Source of the DNA: Agromyces sp.
Lineage (GTDB): Bacteria; Actinomycetota; Actinomycetes; Actinomycetales; Microbacteriaceae
NCBI GenBank assembly: GCA_031178025.1
Contig: JAPSJU010000037.1
Location: 1 to 12,912, forward strand
Length of the DNA stretch: 12,912 nt
Direction: 5' to 3'
The notes beneath the pieces were generated by a model, which was not told the origin of the DNA, ran no database searches, and saw only the letters and a program-made list of their open reading frames with translations. Of the stretch, positions 5,914 to 12,626 are shown one piece after another (the stretch's first letter is position 1; each line of letters opens with the position of its first letter). Both the position numbers and the translations under genes were made by a program.

Positions 5914-6552
5914 GTGGACGAGTCGACCGAGGGGGAGCTCATCGAGCTCGGCGACGCCGGGGTGCGCGTGCGGGTCGTCGCGGGCGGCAAGCGCCCACCC
6001 TCCCCTGATGCCGTCCTGCGCGAACTGATCGCGCGGGGTACGGGTGTTCCCGCGGACGATGTCGAGCTCGTGCACGACTGCGCCGTCTGCGGTGCCCGGC
6101 ATGGAAGGGTCTCGGTGGCGTATCCGCTGACGCTGTCGGGCGCGCCGTGGTTCGCCGACGTGGCCGTCTCGGGGGAGACGGTCGTCGCGGCAGCCGGAAC
6201 GCGGCATCCGCTCGGTGTGGCGGTGGAGCCGGTGACCCTCGACGCCGGGGCGGTCATCGACGAGGCGGCGTTCCACGCGGGCGAACGGGCAGCCCTGGAC
6301 GAGCTCGATCCGGCACGACGGGCGCTCGTGCGGGCGACGCTGTGGGCTCGGAAGACCGCACTGCTGCGCGCGGTCGGCCATACCGAGTTCATCGAGCCGG
6401 CACGGCTGGCCCTCTCCATGCCGGGTGCCGACGAGGGGCTCGGCCGGATCGTGCGGAGCATCCCCGAGTTCGGCTCCGTCTGGCGCCAGGTGCGTTTCCA
6501 CGACGTGCCGGTCCCGGGCAACCGGGCAGCATCCGTCGCCGTCATCGGCTGA
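5914..6552 (+). CDS. Degenerate 4'-phosphopantetheinyl transferase-superfamily protein
   Basis: This 212-residue protein aligns by eye with Sfp-type phosphopantetheinyl transferases, which activate carrier proteins. It has the N-domain CAVCGARHG (C56-G64), a block where Sfp has SHSG (here AVSG, 84-87), GVAVE (101-105) where GVDIE is expected, WARKTALLRAVGH (144-156) where W-x-x-KE-x-x-x-K is expected, and a PGNRAASVAV tail (201-210) like the usual PGYxAAVAV end. The fold thus seems complete, but the Ser-His pair, the first metal-binding Asp (A103) and the catalytic Glu after Lys147 (T148) are missing; E105 and K147 remain. It may be a pseudoenzyme or have another role. The GTG start is chosen from the upstream GGAGG/GAGGAT; the frame stays open further upstream but lacks signals there. 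It precedes dxr by 48 bp, and dxr has its own promoter box. Confidence 0.6.
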   Translation: MDESTEGELIELGDAGVRVRVVAGGKRPPSPDAVLRELIARGTGVPADDVELVHDCAVCGARHGRVSVAYPLTLSGAPWFADVAVSGETVVAAAGTRHPLGVAVEPVTLDAGAVIDEAAFHAGERAALDELDPARRALVRATLWARKTALLRAVGHTEFIEPARLALSMPGADEGLGRIVRSIPEFGSVWRQVRFHDVPVPGNRAASVAVIG

Positions 6553-6588
6553 GCGCCGTCGGGCCGGAGGCGATGCCGTGCCGCGGCA

Positions 6589-6594
6589 TACAGT
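6589..6594 (+). promoter_or_regulatory. -10 box of dxr (leaderless)
   Basis: TACAGT fits TAnnnT and is followed by six bases (GGAACC) and the GTG start at 6601. No proper Shine-Dalgarno sequence is present. The mRNA is predicted to begin at the start codon. Confidence 0.55.
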
Positions 6595-6600
6595 GGAACC

Positions 6601-7686
6601 GTGCGCAGCGTCATCATCCTCGGCTCATCCGGTTCCATCGGCACCCAGGCGCTCGACGTCATCCGCGCGAACCCGCGGCGCTTCGAGGTCGTCGGCCTCG
6701 CCGTCGGCTCCGATCGCGCACTGCTGGAGGAGCAGGCGGCTGCCTTCGACGTCGAGCACACGGCGGTGGGCATCGACGAGGCCGTCCAGCTCGTTCGCGA
6801 CGTCGACGCCGATGTCGTGCTGAACGGCATCACCGGCTCGGTGGGGCTCGCCCCGACGATCGCCGCGCTCGAACGGGGCACGACCCTCGCGCTCGCCAAC
6901 AAGGAGTCCCTCATCGTCGGGGGAGACCTCGTCAAGCGCCTGGCCGCCCCGGGCCAGATCGTCCCGGTGGACTCGGAGCACTCGGCGATCGCGCAGGCGC
7001 TGAGGGCGGGAACCGACGACGAGGTGCGCCGGCTCGTGCTCACGGCGTCGGGCGGACCCTTCCGCGGCAGGCGCCGCGACGAGCTCGCCGCCGTGACGCC
7101 GGCCGAAGCGCTGGCGCACCCCACGTGGAACATGGGTCTCGTCGTGACCACGAATTCGGCGACCCTCGTGAACAAGGGCCTCGAGATCATCGAGGCGCAC
7201 CTGCTGTTCGATGTCGAGTACGACCGCATCGACGTCGTCGTGCATCCCCAGTCGATCGTGCACTCGATGGTCGAGTTCGTCGACGGGTCGACGATCGCGC
7301 AGGCCTCGCCGCCCGACATGCGCCTGCCGATCTCGCTCGGCCTCGACTGGCCGCATCGCGTCGCGGCCGTCGGCCGCCCGCTCGACTGGACGGCGGCCAC
7401 GAGTTGGACGTTCGAGCCGCTCGACGAGGACGCATTCCCGGCCGTCGCGCTGGCCAAGCAGGTCGGACGCGCCGGTGGCGAGTATCCGGCGGTGTTCAAC
7501 GCCGCCAACGAAGAGGCGGTGGCCGCATTCCACGCGGGGCGGATCGGCTTCCTCGACATCGTCGACACGGTGCGCGAGGTCGTCGAGGCGCATGAGGGGC
7601 CATCGGGCGAGCCGACGGTGGAGTCGCTCGCGGAGGCGGAGCGCATCGCCCGCCGCGCCGCGCAGGCGCGCATGGCCGAGCGGTAG
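6601..7686 (+). CDS. dxr: 1-deoxy-D-xylulose 5-phosphate reductoisomerase
   Basis: Dxr converts 1-deoxy-D-xylulose 5-phosphate to 2-C-methyl-D-erythritol 4-phosphate with NADPH, the committed step of the MEP isoprenoid pathway and the fosmidomycin target. The 361-residue protein shows the NADPH-binding GSSGSIG (8-14), LANKES (98-103), the metal-binding VDSEHSA (D124, E126), ASGGPF (149-154), HPTWNMG (173-179), NKGLE (191-195) and HPQSIVHSMVEF (H215-F226). All key residues are in place and the length is normal, if slightly short. The GTG start lies six bases after a TACAGT -10 box. rseP follows after 39 bp, with its own -10 box. dxr next to a site-2 protease gene is a conserved actinobacterial pairing, but the usual third member ispG does not follow here. 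Confidence 0.96.
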   Translation: MRSVIILGSSGSIGTQALDVIRANPRRFEVVGLAVGSDRALLEEQAAAFDVEHTAVGIDEAVQLVRDVDADVVLNGITGSVGLAPTIAALERGTTLALANKESLIVGGDLVKRLAAPGQIVPVDSEHSAIAQALRAGTDDEVRRLVLTASGGPFRGRRRDELAAVTPAEALAHPTWNMGLVVTTNSATLVNKGLEIIEAHLLFDVEYDRIDVVVHPQSIVHSMVEFVDGSTIAQASPPDMRLPISLGLDWPHRVAAVGRPLDWTAATSWTFEPLDEDAFPAVALAKQVGRAGGEYPAVFNAANEEAVAAFHAGRIGFLDIVDTVREVVEAHEGPSGEPTVESLAEAERIARRAAQARMAER

Positions 7687-7713
7687 GCACAGCGGACGCG
7701 AAGCCTCCGGCGG

Positions 7714-7719
7714 TAGTCT
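7714..7719 (+). promoter_or_regulatory. -10 box of rseP (leaderless)
   Basis: TAGTCT fits TAnnnT and lies six bases (GAGCCG) before the GTG start at 7726, the same spacing as at dxr. rseP can thus be transcribed on its own as well as from dxr. Confidence 0.55.
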
Positions 7720-7725
7720 GAGCCG

Positions 7726-9051
7726 GTGGATTCCGTGCTCGCCTTCATCGTCGGCGTCGTCATCGTCGTGATCGGCCTCGCCGTGTCGATCGGCCTGCAC
7801 GAGATCGGCCACCTGGTGCCGGCGAAGCTCTTCGGCGTGAAGGTCACCCAGTACATGATCGGCTTCGGCCCGACGCTCTGGTCGAAGCGACGCGGCGAGA
7901 CCGAGTACGGCGTCAAGGCCGTTCCGCTCGGCGGGTACATCGCGATGATCGGCATGTTCCCTCCGGCCAGGGGAGCGCGCGCCCAGGAGGACAGCACCGG
8001 CTTCTTCCGGGGCCTCGTGCAGGATGCACGCGACTCGAGCGCCGACTCGATCACGCCGGGCGACGAAGGCCGGGCGTTCTACCGCCTGCCCGTGTGGAAG
8101 CGCATGATCATCATGTTCGGCGGTCCACTCATGAACCTCGTGCTCGCGATCGTGCTGTTCGCGGTGCTGCTCATGGGGTTCGGCGTCGCACAGCCCTCGA
8201 CGACCATCGGGTCGGTCTCCGCATGCGCGCTTCCCGCGACGAGCGAACGGCAGACGTGCGAACCGGGCGACCCCGAGGCACCCGGCGCCGCGGCCGGCAT
8301 CAGGCCCGGCGACCGCATCGTCTCCGTCGCCGGGGAGCCGATCGAGTCGTGGAACGAGTCCACGCTCCTCATCCGCGAGCACCCTGACGAGCCCGTGGAG
8401 ATGGTCGTCGAGCGCGACGGCGACGAGGTCGCGCTCACCGTGACGCCGATGCTCAGCGAACGGTACGTCACCGACGAGAACGGCGCGATCGTGACCGACG
8501 CCGCGGGCGAACCGGTCACGACGCAGGCGGGATTCGTCGGCATCAGCCCGGCCTCCGTGACCGTCCAGCAGCCGGTCACGGCCGTGCTTCCCGCAGTCGG
8601 TGAGAACGTGTCCGCCGTCGCCGGCATCATCCTCAACCTCCCGCAGCGGATCGTCGACGTGGCGAACGCGGCGTTCGGACCCGAGGAGCGCGATCCGAAC
8701 GGGCCGATGTCGGTCGTCGGCGTGGGGAGGCTCGCGGGCGAGATCGCGAGCCTCGACGAGATCCCGCTCGCCTCGAAGGCCGCGGGCATCGTCGGCATGC
8801 TGGGATCGCTGAACATCGCGCTGTTCGTCTTCAACCTCATCCCGTTGCTGCCGCTCGACGGCGGGCATATCGCCGGTGCGCTCTGGGAGGCGATCCGGCG
8901 GGGCATCGCGAAGGTCTTCCGCCGTCCCGACCCGGGACCGGTCGACCTGGCGAAGCTCATGCCTCTCACGCTCGCGGTCGTCGTGATCTTCGGCGGCCTG
9001 AGCGCCCTGCTCATCTACGCCGACATCGTGAAGCCGGTGCAGCTGTTCTGA
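7726..9051 (+). CDS. rseP: Site-2 intramembrane metalloprotease (M50, RseP/Rip1)
   Basis: The 441-residue protein is an M50 zinc protease that cleaves membrane-embedded anti-sigma factors and similar substrates in regulated intramembrane proteolysis. The first membrane helix (about 4-24) carries HEIGH (H25, E26, H29). A second helix (about 128-152) follows FGGPLMNL. A single PDZ-like domain is at about 186-240 (AAGIRPGDRIVSVAGEPI). The third zinc ligand is in NLIPLLPLDGGH (D378), and a last helix runs at about 412-432. Between the first two helices lies an acidic insert (about 82-118), as in actinobacterial Rip1. E. coli RseP has two PDZ domains; one is usual in Rip1. The GTG start fits the leaderless pattern. 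Its likely substrates (anti-sigma factors, possibly FtsB-like proteins) are not in the window. Confidence 0.94.
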   Translation: MDSVLAFIVGVVIVVIGLAVSIGLHEIGHLVPAKLFGVKVTQYMIGFGPTLWSKRRGETEYGVKAVPLGGYIAMIGMFPPARGARAQEDSTGFFRGLVQDARDSSADSITPGDEGRAFYRLPVWKRMIIMFGGPLMNLVLAIVLFAVLLMGFGVAQPSTTIGSVSACALPATSERQTCEPGDPEAPGAAAGIRPGDRIVSVAGEPIESWNESTLLIREHPDEPVEMVVERDGDEVALTVTPMLSERYVTDENGAIVTDAAGEPVTTQAGFVGISPASVTVQQPVTAVLPAVGENVSAVAGIILNLPQRIVDVANAAFGPEERDPNGPMSVVGVGRLAGEIASLDEIPLASKAAGIVGMLGSLNIALFVFNLIPLLPLDGGHIAGALWEAIRRGIAKVFRRPDPGPVDLAKLMPLTLAVVVIFGGLSALLIYADIVKPVQLF

Positions 9052-9056
9052 GCGAC

Positions 9057-9124
9057 GCCGGCCGCGCGCCGGCAGGACGCGGCGTCGGGCGCGGCGGGCC
9101 GCGCGTCCGCGACGAGGACGCGCG
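9057..9124. terminator. Hairpin cluster between rseP and ltrA (bidirectional terminator candidate)
   Basis: Three inverted repeats fill the 83-bp convergent gap. They are GCCGGC / GCCGGC (9057-9062 and 9068-9073, loop 5), GCGCGG / CCGCGC (9089-9094 and 9099-9104, loop 4) and CGCGCGTCC / GGACGCGCG (9100-9108 and 9116-9124, loop 7, a perfect 9-bp stem). The second and third overlap and exclude each other. Stems are all G/C-rich and symmetric, so they work on both strands. There is no T-tract, as is usual for actinobacterial terminators. Confidence 0.6.
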
Positions 9125-9134
9125 TCAGCGTGGC

Positions 9135-10421
9135 TCAGGCCGCGAGCGCGCGCTCCAGCGCCACCGCCTGATGCCGATGCCCGACCGTCTCGTAGCCCAC
9201 CACGACGACGAACGGCGACGCCGCGGTGATGAGGATGCCGACGCCGAAGCTCGCGCCCCCCATGACGGCGACGACGGCGAGTGCGAGCACGAGCATGCTG
9301 CCGAGGAAGAGCCAGACGTGGAACCGGTCGAACTCCCTGAGCAGCAGTGAGTAGACCGTGAAGAGCGCCACCATGAAGATCGCCACCGGGATCACGACCG
9401 CCAGCAGGGCCTGCTGCATGTCGATGTGGGCGACGCCCTCGATCTCGTAGGCGGCGACGTGCAGGCCCGCCCCCGTGGCTGCGAGGCTCGCGAGGATGAC
9501 GTAGTGCCCGTAGCCCCACACGAAGCCGCGCTCGCGGAATCGGGTGAGCACCTTCGCCGAGGGCATGATGAAGTACGACCACCACAGCCCGAACGCCAGC
9601 GCGGTGCCGCCGAAGGCGAGGAGCACCGCCTCGGCCGACCAGCCCTGTTCCTCGACGACGGCCGAGATGGCGAGGATCGAGCCGAGGATGATCTCCCCGA
9701 GGGTGATGATGACGAACAGCCCGTACCGCTCTGCGATGTGGTGGGCGTGCCACGGCGTTCCGCCTTCGCGTACGTGCTCGGCGACGTACGGCCCGGCGAG
9801 CTCGAGGAGGATGAGCAGTGCGGTGAATGCGAGCCCGAGGGACAGCGGCAGCTCGACGAGGATGAGCATCACCCAGCCGACCTGGGCGAGGGAGACGAAC
9901 AGCACGTAGGTGAGCGCGGTTCGCCGTCGTGACGGGTCGTGTCTCGCGGCGCGCAGCCAGAGCGCGATCGTCGCGACCCGCATGACGACGTAGCCGGCGA
10001 CCCCCACGGTGTTGTCGAGGGAGTGCCCCTCGTCGATCGAGTGGAAGAGTGCGGGCAGGCCCAGCGCGAGCACGAGCACCCCGAGCATCTGCACCATCGT
10101 GGCGACACGGAAGAAGATGTCGTCGTTGTCGTACGCCGAGGCGAGCCACGAGTAGTTGATCCACGCCCACCAGATGGCGAACGCGGCGAACGCGAAGGCG
10201 ACGATGGCGGCAATCCAGTGGCCGAGCTCGAGCAGGTGCGCCGCCTGCGAGCCGGCTTGGCTGAATGCCACCACGAAGGTGAGGTCGAAGAACAGTTCGA
10301 GCGGCGTGGCGCTGCGGTGCGCCTCGTTCGGATCCCTGCCCGTCATGCGGCGCAGGCGGTGGTCGAGGGGCGGGCGATCGGATGCCGGTGCGCCCGTCTC
10401 CTGCGTCTGGTGCTCGCTCAT
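9135..10421 (-). CDS. ltrA: Low temperature requirement protein A family membrane protein
   Basis: The 428-residue polytopic membrane protein matches the LtrA family. The signature ELFFDLTFVVAFSQ (42-55) comes after a hydrophilic N-terminus. About ten hydrophobic segments follow, and the second conserved block HHIAERYGLFVIITLGE (227-243) is present. The family is named from a Listeria locus needed for growth in the cold; its biochemical function is unknown to me. The ATG start has a GGGAAGG purine stretch about seven bases upstream. It lies 72 bp downstream of the thiolase gene on the same strand and could be read through from it, but a functional link is not evident. It converges on rseP over a hairpin cluster. 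The family call is firm, the role is open. Confidence 0.88.
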   Translation of the reverse strand: MSEHQTQETGAPASDRPPLDHRLRRMTGRDPNEAHRSATPLELFFDLTFVVAFSQAGSQAAHLLELGHWIAAIVAFAFAAFAIWWAWINYSWLASAYDNDDIFFRVATMVQMLGVLVLALGLPALFHSIDEGHSLDNTVGVAGYVVMRVATIALWLRAARHDPSRRRTALTYVLFVSLAQVGWVMLILVELPLSLGLAFTALLILLELAGPYVAEHVREGGTPWHAHHIAERYGLFVIITLGEIILGSILAISAVVEEQGWSAEAVLLAFGGTALAFGLWWSYFIMPSAKVLTRFRERGFVWGYGHYVILASLAATGAGLHVAAYEIEGVAHIDMQQALLAVVIPVAIFMVALFTVYSLLLREFDRFHVWLFLGSMLVLALAVVAVMGGASFGVGILITAASPFVVVVGYETVGHRHQAVALERALAA

Positions 10422-10493
10422 GCGAGGCCCTTCCCGGGCTCCCCGGCGGCGCCCGTCGCATCATGCTGCCACAGGCGGAGCCTCGCTGGTGGG

Positions 10494-11678
10494 CTACTTC
10501 GAGAGGAGCAGCGCCTCGCCCTGTCCGCCGCCGCCGCACAGGGCGACCGCCGCCGTTCCGCTGCCGCGACGTGAGAGCTCGAGGGCCGCGTGCAGCGCGA
10601 GTCGAGCACCGGATGCCCCGATGGGATGCCCGAGCGCGATCGCGCCGCCGTGGATGTTCACGCTGTCGGCCGGAAGGCCGAGGTCGCGCATCGACTGGAG
10701 CGACACCGCGGCGAACGCCTCGTTGATCTCGACCAGGTCGAGGTCGGATGCGGCGAGGCCGGCCTTCTCGAGCGCCGCGGCGATCGCGTTCGAGGGCTGC
10801 GAGTGCAGGGAGTTGTCCGGCCCGGCGACTTGGCCGGAGGCGCCGATGAGCGCGAGCCAGGGGAGTCCGCGGGACTCCGCCCACTCACGGCTCGCGACGA
10901 CGACGGCCGCGGCACCGTCGGAGAGCGGCGACGAGTTGCCGGCGGTGATGGTGCCGTCGGCGGCGAAGGCCGGGCGGAGCCTGGCGAGCACGTCGACCGT
11001 CGAGTCGGGACGCACGCCCTGGTCCTCCGCGACGTTCACCGGGTCGCCCTTCCGCTGCGGGATCTCGACGGCGACGATCTCATCGGCGAAGATGCCCGAG
11101 GCCTGCGCGCGGGCGGCGCGCGAGTGCGAGGCGGCGGCGATCTCATCCTGCTCGGCGCGCGTCATGCCGTAGCGCTCGTTGAAGCGCTCGGTCGACGCCC
11201 CCATGGACTCGTGATCGAAGGCGTCGGTGAGGCCGTCGTTCGCAGCGTGGTCGAGCAGCTCGGTCGACCCGTACGCGAATCCGCCGCGGGAATTCGGCAG
11301 CAGGTGCGGCGCTCGTGTCATGGACTCCTGGCCACCGGCCACGATGACGGAGGCCTCGCCGAGGCGGATCATGCGGGCGGCATCGGTGATCGCCACGAGC
11401 CCCGAGAGGCACACCTTGTTGATCGTGGTGGCGGGGACGCGCCACGGGATCCCCGCAGCGACGGCGGACTGCTTCGCGGGATTCTGCCCGGCGCCGGCCT
11501 GCAGCACCTGTCCCATGATCACCGCGTCGACGTCGTCGGGGGAGACCCCGGCCCTCTCGAGTGCGCCGCGGATGGCGACGGTGCCGAGTTCGACTGCCGT
11601 CCTGGCCGCGAGATTGCCGCTGATGCGAGCGAACGGGGTGCGCGCCCCCGCGATGATGACGGCCTCGGGCATGTTCAT
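10494..11678 (-). CDS. atoB: Acetyl-CoA C-acetyltransferase (acetoacetyl-CoA thiolase)
   Basis: The 394-residue thiolase reversibly splits acetoacetyl-CoA into two acetyl-CoA in the cytoplasm. The nucleophilic cysteine is C90 (NKVCLSGL), with GGQESMTRAPH (115-125) after it. NEAFA (319-323), GHPIGASGAR (H351) and the second catalytic cysteine CGGGGQGEA (C381) complete the active site. Length and motifs are normal. I take the ATG at 11678 (MNMPEAV), with AAGGAG ten bases upstream; the ATG at 11672 would be 16 bases from it. The open frame extends much further upstream but crosses the divergent promoter region and is not coding. Divergence from bdh and scoA points to degradative use in 3-hydroxybutyrate/acetoacetate catabolism, though biosynthetic use (PhaA-like) cannot be excluded. 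Confidence 0.94.
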   Translation of the reverse strand: MNMPEAVIIAGARTPFARISGNLAARTAVELGTVAIRGALERAGVSPDDVDAVIMGQVLQAGAGQNPAKQSAVAAGIPWRVPATTINKVCLSGLVAITDAARMIRLGEASVIVAGGQESMTRAPHLLPNSRGGFAYGSTELLDHAANDGLTDAFDHESMGASTERFNERYGMTRAEQDEIAAASHSRAARAQASGIFADEIVAVEIPQRKGDPVNVAEDQGVRPDSTVDVLARLRPAFAADGTITAGNSSPLSDGAAAVVVASREWAESRGLPWLALIGASGQVAGPDNSLHSQPSNAIAAALEKAGLAASDLDLVEINEAFAAVSLQSMRDLGLPADSVNIHGGAIALGHPIGASGARLALHAALELSRRGSGTAAVALCGGGGQGEALLLSK

Positions 11679-11719
11679 GTCGGGGTGGCTCCTTCGTCGG
11701 CGAACGGACCTTCCCTTCC

Positions 11720-11725
11720 AGTCTA
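11720..11725 (-). promoter_or_regulatory. -10 box of the thiolase gene
   Basis: TAGACT on the minus strand fits TAnnnT. A start about seven bases downstream leaves a leader of roughly 35 bases with the AAGGAG Shine-Dalgarno sequence, so unlike dxr or rseP this gene appears to be leadered. No clear -35 box is seen. Confidence 0.45.
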
Positions 11726-11760
11726 GGTTCAGCTCCCCGCCCGTCGACCGGCGCAGACGA

Positions 11761-11826
11761 TATGCAACATCGCACATCGAGATTGCGTTTCTGGTCATCG
11801 CTGACGCGTTTTCGCGCAGCCATACT
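11761..11826 (+). promoter_or_regulatory. Divergent control region of the thiolase and bdh genes
   Basis: The 178-bp gap between the two divergent genes contains an AT-richer core. Seen here are a direct repeat of ACATCG (11767-11772 and 11774-11779), a spaced GCAA/TTGC pair (11764-11767 and 11783-11786), a perfect CGCG-TTTT-CGCG inverted repeat (11805-11816) and CATACT (11821-11826) as a possible -10 box for bdh. The CGCG palindrome sits just upstream of that box, where a repressor would act. The regulator is unknown. Confidence 0.35.
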
Positions 11827-11845
11827 GAGGATCGACGACCTCGAC

Positions 11846-11852
11846 GAGGAGG
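11846..11852 (+). promoter_or_regulatory. Ribosome binding site of bdh
   Basis: GAGGAGG lies four bases before the ATG at 11857. It decides the start of bdh, because the reading frame is open for more than 600 bases upstream. Confidence 0.7.
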
Positions 11853-11856
11853 ATGG

Positions 11857-12603
11857 ATGACGAATCTCTCGGGACGCCGCGCACTCGTGACCGGCGGTGC
11901 GAGCGGAATCGGGCTCGCCTGCGCGGAAGCGCTCGCGGCCGCCGGCGCCAGGGTGACGATCGCCGACGTGAACGGCGAGGCCGCGGCATCCGTCGCCTCG
12001 TCCATCGGCGGCGCATCGTGGGCCGTCGACCTGTCCGACACCGCCGGGCTCGGCGATGTGGTGCTCGACACGGACATCCTCGTCAACAACGCCGGCCTCC
12101 AGCACGTGCAGCCGATCGACGAGTTCGAGCCCGAACGGTTCTCCCTTCTCCTCAGGGTCATGCTCGAAGCGCCCTTCCTGCTCATCCGCGCGGTGCTGCC
12201 CGGGATGTACGAGCGCGGTTTCGGACGGATCATCAACGTCTCGAGCGTCCACGGCATCCGGGCGTCGCCCTACAAGTCCGCGTACGTCGCGGCCAAGCAC
12301 GGGCTCGAGGGGCTCTCGAAGGTGACGGCACTCGAAGGGGGTGCGCGAGGCGTGACGTCGAACTGCGTCAGCCCCGGCTATGTCCGCACACCGCTCATCG
12401 AACGCCAGATCGCCGCGCAGGCGGTCGTGCACGGCATCGACCGGGAGGAGGTCGTGCCGAAGGTGATGCTCACGGAGTCGGCGATCAAGCGGCTGGTCGA
12501 GCCGAGGGAGGTGGCGAGCCTCGTACTCTGGCTCGCGGGCGAGGACGCCCGCATGGTGACGGGCGCGAGCTACACCATGGACGGCGGATGGAGCGCGCGG
12601 TGA
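11857..12603 (+). CDS. bdh: 3-hydroxybutyrate dehydrogenase (SDR family)
   Basis: This 248-residue short-chain dehydrogenase oxidises (R)-3-hydroxybutyrate to acetoacetate with NAD+. The cofactor site is TGGASGIG (12-19), followed by IADVNG (35-40), whose aspartate favours NAD over NADP, and NNAG (77-80). The catalytic Ser-Tyr-Lys are S130 in NVSSVHG, Y143 and K147 (YVAAK). The segments LQHVQPI, SSVHGIRASPYKSAYVAAKHGL, SPGYVRTPL and AIKRLVEP are what I know from bacterial BdhA enzymes, and identify it among SDRs. The fourth catalytic position, usually Asn, seems to be M102. The gene precedes scoA by 70 bp and diverges from the thiolase gene, so the trio forms a ketone-body catabolic locus. 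The start is set by the GAGGAGG at 11846. Confidence 0.92.
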   Translation: MTNLSGRRALVTGGASGIGLACAEALAAAGARVTIADVNGEAAASVASSIGGASWAVDLSDTAGLGDVVLDTDILVNNAGLQHVQPIDEFEPERFSLLLRVMLEAPFLLIRAVLPGMYERGFGRIINVSSVHGIRASPYKSAYVAAKHGLEGLSKVTALEGGARGVTSNCVSPGYVRTPLIERQIAAQAVVHGIDREEVVPKVMLTESAIKRLVEPREVASLVLWLAGEDARMVTGASYTMDGGWSAR

Positions 12604-12613
12604 TCCGGGCGGG

Positions 12614-12619
12614 TAGCGT
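12614..12619 (+). promoter_or_regulatory. Candidate -10 box upstream of scoA
   Basis: TAGCGT fits TAnnnT and lies seven bases before a GTG at 12627 that opens a 16-codon ORF. The scoA start is 54 bases downstream of the box. scoA may also be read through from bdh. Confidence 0.4.
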
Positions 12620-12626
12620 GATTTCC

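Noticed and set aside
4954..6501. A 515-codon open frame on the minus strand over plsC
   Set aside because: It is a shadow of plsC and of the antisense of the PPTase-like gene; the real plsC frame has all four acyltransferase motifs.
5817..8054. A 745-codon open frame on the minus strand
   Set aside because: It is antisense to the PPTase-like gene, dxr and rseP, is extremely rich in Ser/Ala/Arg/Thr, and has no recognisable motif.
10422..10493. Possible terminator and CATGAT promoter box between the thiolase gene and ltrA
   Set aside because: The stems are only 4 bp (AGGC/GCCT) and the -10 match is poor; not enough to call a feature.
6625..10884. A 1419-codon open frame on the minus strand
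   Set aside because: It runs antisense to dxr and rseP and out of frame through ltrA and the thiolase gene, all with clear family motifs. Its translation is Arg/Gly/Ala/Asp-rich and low in complexity, as expected from the shadow frame of high-GC coding DNA.
11227..11856. N-terminal extension of bdh in the same frame
   Set aside because: It is antisense to the thiolase gene. The SDR domain starts right after the ATG at 11857, which has a strong Shine-Dalgarno sequence.
11679..12257. N-terminal extension of the thiolase in the same frame
   Set aside because: It would overlap bdh in antisense and cross the divergent promoter region. Thiolase sequences begin at MPEAVIIAGARTPF, as here from 11678.
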